64,000 bases of DNA, taken from the NCBI RefSeq assembly GCF_036169555.1, contig NZ_CP108032.1, forward strand, positions 930,001-994,000, read 5' to 3'. Source of the DNA: Streptomyces sp. NBC_00306 (GTDB taxonomy: Bacteria > Actinomycetota > Actinomycetes > Streptomycetales > Streptomycetaceae). Below the pieces are notes generated by a model. That model ran no database searches. It was not told where the DNA came from and saw only the letters and a list, made by a program, of their open reading frames with translations. The position numbers were made by a program, and so were the translations under genes. How positions within the stretch are numbered: the first letter of the stretch is position 1; each line of letters begins with the position of its first letter. Below are positions 59,103-64,000 of the stretch, piece after piece.

Positions 59103-59795
59103 TCAGTGCGGCGGACGGATCGTGATGCGCGCGCCCGGGCTCAGCTTCTCCAGCGACTCGGCGAGTTCATTGCCCGCGGCCTCCAGCTCGCCGGTCGTCA
59201 TCGGCCCCAGCGACTCCAGCAGGAAGATCGCGTTCACCGACTCCTCGGTGAGCCGGGTGCGGGGCCCCTGACGCCAGTTCCAGCGCCGGCAGGTGACGCC
59301 CTCGTCGTCGCGCCAGACGACCTCGCCCGCGTCCGGGTGCTCCACCGTCTCCTCGCCGCCGGCGACGGTGACGAAGGGTTCGCTGCCGGTGGCGCGCACC
59401 AGGTGCATCCCGCCCCGGATGCGGTCCAGGTCCTCGCCGCCGACCGGGATCAGATGGGCCACGCTGATGGCGTTGTAGAGGTCGACCAGCACATTGATCC
59501 GCGGCAGTCCGCCGTCCGCGAGCGCCCTCCTGGCCAGCGCCTCGGCGGAGTTGCGGGTGCGGGACGGCTTGGAGCCGAAGGCGGTGTACGCCGCGCGCCA
59601 GGCGGCCATGTGCGGGTCCTCGTGCGGGGCGCGTCCGTCCAGCCGCTCGGCGAGCCGTGCGGCGGCGGCGTCCAGCAGGGCCGAACTCTCGGCGGTACTG
59701 GGCCCGTTGACCAGGCCGTGCGCCTCGACGGCCAGGTGGACGAAGCCGGGGACCAGATCCCTGACCTCGTCGGAGACGGTGAGCGAGAGCGTCAT
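59103..59795 (-). CDS. B3/B4 domain protein (PheT-like tRNA-binding fold)
   Basis: Protein of 230 aa starting at ATG 59795. It follows the B3/B4 pattern found alone in bacteria: TAFGSKPSRTRNSAEALARR, LPRINVLVDLYNAISVAHLI, then PVGGEDLDRIRGGMHLVRAT and WNWRQGPRTRLTEESVNAIF. In phenylalanyl-tRNA synthetase beta this domain carries editing. Stand-alone members are thought to be tRNA-editing or nucleic-acid-related but mostly uncharacterised. It lies downstream of the threonine aldolase gene, beyond a terminator. A short inverted repeat ACCGT-N5-ACGGT lies at 59899-59913 upstream. Confidence 0.85.
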   Translation of the reverse strand: MTLSLTVSDEVRDLVPGFVHLAVEAHGLVNGPSTAESSALLDAAAARLAERLDGRAPHEDPHMAAWRAAYTAFGSKPSRTRNSAEALARRALADGGLPRINVLVDLYNAISVAHLIPVGGEDLDRIRGGMHLVRATGSEPFVTVAGGEETVEHPDAGEVVWRDDEGVTCRRWNWRQGPRTRLTEESVNAIFLLESLGPMTTGELEAAGNELAESLEKLSPGARITIRPPH

Positions 59796-59956
59796 ACCGG
59801 ACTGCCTCACAGTGCGCTGGGAAGGCGGCGCCGGAGCGCTCGACCGGTCGCTGCGGACCGGTGGCGCGCATCGGACACCGCGGGACGTGGTACAGCGTAC
59901 CGTACCGAACGGTCCATCCCATTGGACTGCCCGACGGGCGTACGGCACAACAGCGC

Positions 59957-59989
59957 ACGGGCCGGCCGGACACTGTCCGGCCGGCCCGT
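59957..59989 (-). terminator. Terminator of the threonine aldolase operon, 16-bp perfect stem
   Basis: Arms at 59957-59972 and 59974-59989 (ACGGGCCGGCCGGACA and its complement) around a single base (in practice a 5-nt loop), 25 bp after the stop at 60014. Confidence 0.88.
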
Positions 59990-60013
59990 CTGCCTGGCTG
60001 CTCCCCCGCGGCG

Positions 60014-61084
60014 CTACGCCGCCATCTCCTCCTTGAGCGCCTGGACGAAGGCGTCGACGTCCTGCTCCGTGGTGTCGAAGGCACACATCCAGCGCACATC
60101 GCCGGCGGCCTCGTCCCAGAAGTAGAAGCGGAACCGCTTCTGCAGCCGCTCCGTCACCGCGTTGGGCAGCCGCGCGAAGACCGCGTTGGCCTGGACGGGG
60201 TACAGGATCTCGACGCCGTCGACACCGCGTACGCCGTCGGCCAGCCGCTTCGCCATGGCATTCGAGTGCCGGGCGTTGCGCAGCCACAGATCGCGCGCGA
60301 GCAGCGCCTCGAGCTGTACGGAGACGAACCGCATCTTGGAGGCGAGCTGCATGGACATCTTGCGCAGATGCTTCATGTGACTGACGGCGTCCGGGTTGAG
60401 CACGACGACGGCCTCGCCGAACAGCATGCCGTTCTTCGTGCCGCCGTAGGACAGCACATCGACGCCGACGGCATTGGTGAACGTGCGCATCGGGACGTCC
60501 AGGGACGCCGCCGCGTTGGCTATCCGGGCACCGTCGAGGTGGACCTTCATCCCGTGCCCGTGGGCGTGCTCGACGATCGCGCGGATCTCGGCCGGGGTGT
60601 AGACCGTACCCAGCTCGGTGTTCTGGGTGATCGAGACGACCTGCGGCATCGCCCGGTGCTCGTCCTCCCAGCCCCACGCCTGCCGGTCGATGAGCTCGGG
60701 GGTGAGCTTGCCGTCCGGGGTCGGCACGGTGAGCAGCTTGAGGCCGCCCATCCGCTCCGGTGCGCCGCCCTCGTCCACGTTGATGTGGGCGGACTCGGCG
60801 CAGATCACCGCGCCCCACCGGTCGGTGAGCGCCTGGAGCGCCGTGACGTTGGCGCCGGTGCCGTTGAACACCGGGAAGGCCTCGGCCGTCGGCCCGAAGT
60901 GGCTGTGCATGACGCGCTGGAGGTGGTCGGTGTACTCGTCCTCGCCGTAGGCGACCTGATGACCGCCGTTGGCGAGGGCGAGCGCCGCCAGGACCTCGGG
61001 GTGGGCGCCCGCGTAGTTGTCGCTCGCGAAGCCGCGCACCTCGGGGTCGTGGTGGCGGCGGGCCGCCGTCGGTGCGGCCTTCAC
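60014..61084 (-). CDS. Low-specificity L-threonine aldolase
   Basis: Protein of 356 aa from the GTG at 61084, which overlaps the upstream SDR stop (GTGA); a GTG at 61102 would add six residues. PLP fold-type I features: RGFASDNYAGAHPEVLAAL, FNGTGANVTAL, AHINVDEGGAPE, then HLDGARIANAA and the Schiff-base Lys in SYGGTKNGML. The enzyme cleaves L-threonine or L-allo-threonine to glycine and acetaldehyde. It is the last gene of a three-gene operon (DUF6421, SDR, this), followed by a strong terminator. Confidence 0.92.
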   Translation of the reverse strand: MKAAPTAARRHHDPEVRGFASDNYAGAHPEVLAALALANGGHQVAYGEDEYTDHLQRVMHSHFGPTAEAFPVFNGTGANVTALQALTDRWGAVICAESAHINVDEGGAPERMGGLKLLTVPTPDGKLTPELIDRQAWGWEDEHRAMPQVVSITQNTELGTVYTPAEIRAIVEHAHGHGMKVHLDGARIANAAASLDVPMRTFTNAVGVDVLSYGGTKNGMLFGEAVVVLNPDAVSHMKHLRKMSMQLASKMRFVSVQLEALLARDLWLRNARHSNAMAKRLADGVRGVDGVEILYPVQANAVFARLPNAVTERLQKRFRFYFWDEAAGDVRWMCAFDTTEQDVDAFVQALKEEMAA

Positions 61085-61836
61085 GGTTTGGGGGTCAGCC
61101 ACAGACGCTGTCCATTCGCTTCCCTGGCGGGCCGGTCCCAGACCCCGGCGATGGCTTCCGCCAGTTCCGTCACGTCCGTGAAGCCCGCGAACTTCGCATT
61201 CGGGCGCTCGGCGCGCATGGCGTCGTGCACCAGTGCCTTGACGACCAGAATCGCAGCCGCGGCCTTCGGGCCCTCGTCGCCCCCCGCCTTGCGGAAGGCG
61301 TCGGCGAGCGCGAGCGTCCAGGCCTCGGCCGCGGCCTTCGAGGCGGCGTACGCGGCGTTGCCGGCGGTCGGGTTGGACGCGCCGGCCGCGCTGATCAGCA
61401 GAAAGCGCCCGCGGTCGCTGCGCAGCAGCCCGTCGTGGAAGGCGAGCGAGGTGTGCTGCACCGTGCGGATCAGCAGCTTCTCCAGCAGGGCCCAGTCCGC
61501 GAGCTTCGTCTCCGCGAAGGACGGGCTTCCGCGCCAGCCTCCGACGAGGTGGACGAGCCCGTCGATGCGGCCGAACTCCTTCTCCGTCTTGTCGGCCCAC
61601 TCCCGTGCGGCGTCCAGGTCGAGCAGGTCGACCGTGTCCCCCGTGACGGTCGCCCCGCCGTGCGCGTACCGGGCGGCGTCGACCGCCTCGGCGAGCCGTT
61701 CCGGATCGGCGTCCGAGGCGACGACCGTCGCGCCCGCCTCGGCGAGACGCAGCAGGGTGGCGCGGCCCGCCGGGCCCGCCGCTCCCGCCACCGCGACCAC
61801 GGCGCCGTCCAGCGGCGCGTTCGAGCCTGAGTTCAT
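61081..61836 (-). CDS. SDR family NAD(P)-dependent oxidoreductase
   Basis: Protein of 251 aa from the ATG at 61836, with GGAG 9 nt upstream; an ATG at 61866 overlapping the DUF6421 stop (ATGA) would add ten residues. The Rossmann start is VVAVAGAAGPAGRATLLRLA, unusual for SDRs in the glycine spacing, then DADPERLAEAVDAARY, HLVGGWRGSP, SAAGASNPTAGNAAYAASKA with the Ser/Tyr/Lys catalytic set. Substrate is unknown. Stop overlaps the threonine aldolase start. Co-transcription with DUF6421 and the aldolase suggests a shared amino-acid or carbonyl pathway (inference). Confidence 0.88.
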   Translation of the reverse strand: MNSGSNAPLDGAVVAVAGAAGPAGRATLLRLAEAGATVVASDADPERLAEAVDAARYAHGGATVTGDTVDLLDLDAAREWADKTEKEFGRIDGLVHLVGGWRGSPSFAETKLADWALLEKLLIRTVQHTSLAFHDGLLRSDRGRFLLISAAGASNPTAGNAAYAASKAAAEAWTLALADAFRKAGGDEGPKAAAAILVVKALVHDAMRAERPNAKFAGFTDVTELAEAIAGVWDRPAREANGQRLWLTPKP

Positions 61837-61862
61837 GGTCGTGGTCTCCTTCGTGCGCGTGC

Positions 61863-63284
61863 TCATGCGGCTGCCCCGGAGGGCGCCGTGCTCTCGGCCG
61901 CTGCCGTACCCGCCGCGGTGATGCCCTTCGTGGAGGCGATCACCGTCTTCAGCTTCTTGGAGAGCGCCTCGAAGAACATGCTGAGCGGAAACTCGTCGGG
62001 AAGCACGTCGTCTACGAGTTTCCGGGGAGGCTGTGACAGATCGAGGGCGTCCGGGCCCTTGGCCCAGCGTGAGCCGGGGTGCGGGGCCAGGTAGGTGGAG
62101 ACCAGGTCGTACGCGGCGAACCAGTGGACCAGCTTGGGGCGGTCGATGCCGTCGCGGTACAGCTTCTCGATCTCGGCGCACAGCTGGTTCGTGACCTGCG
62201 GCGCCCGCTCCCAGTCGATCTTCAGGGTGTTGTCGGTCCACCGCAGCACGTCGTGCTTGTGCAGGTAGGAGAAGAGCAGCTGGCCGCCGAGGCCGTCATA
62301 GTTGCGCACGCGCTCGCCGGTGACCGGGAAGCGGAACATGCGGTCGAAGAGCACGGCGTACTGGACGTCGCGGCCGTGGGAGTTGCCCTCGGCGTCGAGC
62401 TTCACGGCCTCCTTGAAGGCGGTGAGGTCGCAGCGCAGCTCCTCGAGGCCGTACATCCAGAACGGCTGGCGCTGCTTGATCATGAAGGGGTCGAAGGGCA
62501 GGTCGCCGTGGCTGTGGGTGCGGTCGTGGACCATGTCCCAGAGCACGAAGGCCTGCTCGCAGCGCTCCTGGTCACCGATCATCTCCTGGATGTCCTCCGG
62601 GAGCTGGAGACCGAGGACCTGCACGGCCTCACTCGTCACGGCGCGGAAGCGCGCGGCCTCGCGGTCGCAGAAGATGCCGCCCCAGGTGAAGCGCTCGGGG
62701 GCCTCGCGCACGGCGATCGTCTCCGGGAAGAGCACCGCGGAGTTGGTGTCGTAGCCCGCGGTGAAGTCCTCGAAGGTGATGCCGCAGAAGAGGGGGTTGT
62801 CGTAGCGGGTGCGCTCGAGCTCGGCGAGCCACTCGGGCCACACCATGCGCAGCACGACCGCTTCGAGGTTGCGGTCCGGGTTGCCGTTCTGCGTGTACAT
62901 CGGGAAGACGACCAGGTGCTGGAGCCCGTCGGCGCGGCCCCGGGCGGGCTGGAAGGCCAGCAGCGCGTCAAGGAAGTCGGGTATGCCGAAGGCATCGTCG
63001 GCCCACTTGCGCAGGTCGGCGACGAGCGCGCGGTGGTACTCGGCGTCGTGCGGCAGGAGCGGGGAGAGCTCGCCGATCGCGTCGATGACGCGGTCCAGTA
63101 CTGCTTCGGCGTCGACACGCGCGGGGGCGCCCTCGGCGTCGAAGTCGATGGAGCCGTCCTTGGACTGCCAGGGACGGATCTCCTCGACGGCATTCTTGAG
63201 CCTCGTCCAGGCCGGGTGCTCGACGACCCGGTCGGCGGGGGATATGGGCGCAGGTGCGGCGTCCTGCACAAGAATTTCCGTCAT
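61863..63284 (-). CDS. DUF6421 family protein
   Basis: Protein of 473 aa starting at ATG 63284. It has no membrane segment or signal peptide. Distinctive stretches are HLVVFPMYTQNGNPDRNLEA, PLFCGITFEDFTAGYDTNSA, then WDMVHDRTHSHGDLPFDPFM and VRNYDGLGGQLLFSYLHKHD. The HDRTHSHGDLP block, rich in His and Asp, looks like a metal-binding or catalytic site. The protein belongs to a conserved actinobacterial family of unknown function (name from memory). It is the first gene of the operon with an SDR and L-threonine aldolase, with stop-start overlap. Confidence 0.82.
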   Translation of the reverse strand: MTEILVQDAAPAPISPADRVVEHPAWTRLKNAVEEIRPWQSKDGSIDFDAEGAPARVDAEAVLDRVIDAIGELSPLLPHDAEYHRALVADLRKWADDAFGIPDFLDALLAFQPARGRADGLQHLVVFPMYTQNGNPDRNLEAVVLRMVWPEWLAELERTRYDNPLFCGITFEDFTAGYDTNSAVLFPETIAVREAPERFTWGGIFCDREAARFRAVTSEAVQVLGLQLPEDIQEMIGDQERCEQAFVLWDMVHDRTHSHGDLPFDPFMIKQRQPFWMYGLEELRCDLTAFKEAVKLDAEGNSHGRDVQYAVLFDRMFRFPVTGERVRNYDGLGGQLLFSYLHKHDVLRWTDNTLKIDWERAPQVTNQLCAEIEKLYRDGIDRPKLVHWFAAYDLVSTYLAPHPGSRWAKGPDALDLSQPPRKLVDDVLPDEFPLSMFFEALSKKLKTVIASTKGITAAGTAAAESTAPSGAAA

Positions 63285-63365
63285 GTCACTTCCTCCACAG
63301 GAGAACCTCGCGTCAAGACACCGTATCTATGCCCGGTTCTCCGGTACAAGTAGCCAGAAGCGAAA

Positions 63366-64000
63366 TTATTCTTCCCCACCTTCATGATCACCGGAAGGTT
63401 TGCGGTCGATCATGGTCGCGGCAATGACTTCTGCCACACCGGCCATCGCATCCTTCGCCTCGTCCACCACATTGCTCAGCGCGAGGAAGCCGTGGAACAT
63501 CCCCGGATAGTGGGCTTCCGTGACCGGTACGCCCGCCTCGACGAGCCTCTTCGCGTATGCCCGCCCCTCGTCGCACACGGGGTCGCAGCCGGCCGTGACG
63601 ATGTGCGCCGCAGGCAGTCCGGCGAGCTCGGCGCGCAGCGGGGAGGCCAGCGGGTGATGGATGTCACCGTCCGGTCCGAGGTACAGATCGCGGAACCAGC
63701 GGACGTGCTCGGCGGTGAGGTAGTAACCCTCCGCGTTGGTGCGGTGCGACTCCGTGTCGAGAGCCGCGTCGGTCGCCGGATAGATCAGCACCTGCAGGGC
63801 GACGTCCGGACCGCCGCGCTCGCGACCGACGAGCATGGCGCAGGTGGCGAGGTTGCCCCCGGCGCTGTCCCCCGCGACGACCAGGGCGCGCGGGTCGCCT
63901 CCCAGCTCGCCGATGTGGTCCGCGGCCCAGCACACGGCCGCGTACGCGTCCTCGATGGGGACCGGGAAGCGCACCTCGGGAGCGAGGCGGTAGTCGACGG
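63366..64000 (-). CDS. Alpha/beta-hydrolase (hormone-sensitive lipase family), C-terminal part
   Basis: The gene runs off the right edge; 211 complete codons and the stop are visible. It starts inside VDYRLAPEVRFPVPIEDAYA, followed by the nucleophile elbow VAGDSAGGNLAT, the catalytic Asp region TAGCDPVCDEG and His in YPGMFHGFLAL. This is the HSL (lipolytic family IV) pattern, whose members hydrolyse short acyl esters or act as drug deacetylases. The HGGG oxyanion motif would lie outside the window. It lies 81 bp upstream of DUF6421 on the same strand and may or may not be co-transcribed. Confidence 0.87.
   Translation of the reverse strand, partial: VDYRLAPEVRFPVPIEDAYAAVCWAADHIGELGGDPRALVVAGDSAGGNLATCAMLVGRERGGPDVALQVLIYPATDAALDTESHRTNAEGYYLTAEHVRWFRDLYLGPDGDIHHPLASPLRAELAGLPAAHIVTAGCDPVCDEGRAYAKRLVEAGVPVTEAHYPGMFHGFLALSNVVDEAKDAMAGVAEVIAATMIDRKPSGDHEGGEE

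Noticed and set aside
60014..61600. Threonine aldolase with a long N-terminal extension
   Set aside because: The extension is out of frame with the SDR gene that lies there and shows no conserved sequence.
1..64000. Search for tRNA, rRNA, IS elements and attachment sites
   Set aside because: No cloverleaf with conserved T-loop, rRNA segment, transposase motif or flanking direct repeats was noticed by eye; a covariance-model scan was not possible.
1..64000. Secondary metabolite gene cluster
   Set aside because: SRPBCC proteins, an MFS exporter and a flavin reductase occur, but no ketosynthase, NRPS, terpene cyclase or RiPP precursor is visible.

Overview
The window is about 64 kb of very GC-rich DNA with the codon bias, GTG/TTG starts, GTGA/ATGA stop-start overlaps and long antisense shadow frames of a Streptomyces-type actinomycete chromosome. 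Gene content (mycothiol-type isomerase, ETF, LuxR-type two-component pair, ROK/LacI/TetR/MarR regulators, secreted alpha-galactosidase, hopanoid-type glycosyltransferase) agrees. I saw no rRNA, tRNA, CRISPR array, transposase, phage module or biosynthetic gene cluster; it reads as ordinary chromosome with some rapidly evolving intergenic sequence.

Layout. 1-10.4 kb: a leftward run of apolipoprotein N-acyltransferase, Nudix, 3-hydroxybutyrate dehydrogenase-like SDR and a truncated PucR/GAF regulator; then an O-antigen-ligase-like membrane protein, a PH-domain-like protein, an Asp/Glu racemase, an HpnB-like glycosyltransferase and a two-domain TerD protein. 10.4-22 kb: a beta-helix/AAA ATPase fusion overlapping tail to tail with a membrane protein that looks like a split alpha/beta-hydrolase; a DeoR regulator with an SRPBCC partner; a 60-bp tandem array; a sigma-factor-like protein with a membrane anchor; a Cds1-like PLP enzyme; an RsbW-like ATPase. 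22-36.7 kb: a SHOCT protein/ABC ATPase/FtsX permease operon, a BrkB-like protein, ROK repressor with a divergent MFS gene, MarR with a divergent DHA2 exporter, a histidine kinase/response regulator pair, and TetR with a divergent deazaflavin-type oxidoreductase. 36.9-43.5 kb: a geranylgeranyl-reductase-like flavoprotein, an M20 dipeptidase, a TmrB-like/Nudix fusion and three similarly built envelope proteins. 43.5-51.2 kb: an alpha-galactoside locus (binding protein, two permeases, GH27 alpha-galactosidase, ROK kinase, LacI regulator). 51.2-64 kb: Ser/Thr kinase, DUF6986-like protein, ETF alpha and beta, flavin reductase, thioredoxin with divergent DUF4395, acyltransferase, B3/B4 protein, and a DUF6421-SDR-threonine aldolase operon; a partial esterase runs off the right edge.

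How the parts work together. Several divergent regulator/target pairs have readable palindromic operators. The histidine kinase promoter carries an 18-bp GTAC palindrome; a degenerate copy of the same length lies upstream of the ABC/FtsX operon 9 kb away, suggesting one regulon. Two genes carry single-base lesions: the ABC ATPase (in a 7-G run) and the alpha-galactosidase, which also holds the only in-frame TTA (bldA) codon I noticed. Gene 3' flanks repeatedly carry tandem arrays, two of which begin with the last codons of the gene itself.

No complete new system could be demonstrated. The best leads are the hairpin-bearing tandem array, the split membrane hydrolase, the sigma-like membrane protein, the TmrB-Nudix fusion with a candidate ribosome-binding-site-masking leader, and the inferred GTAC-palindrome regulon.
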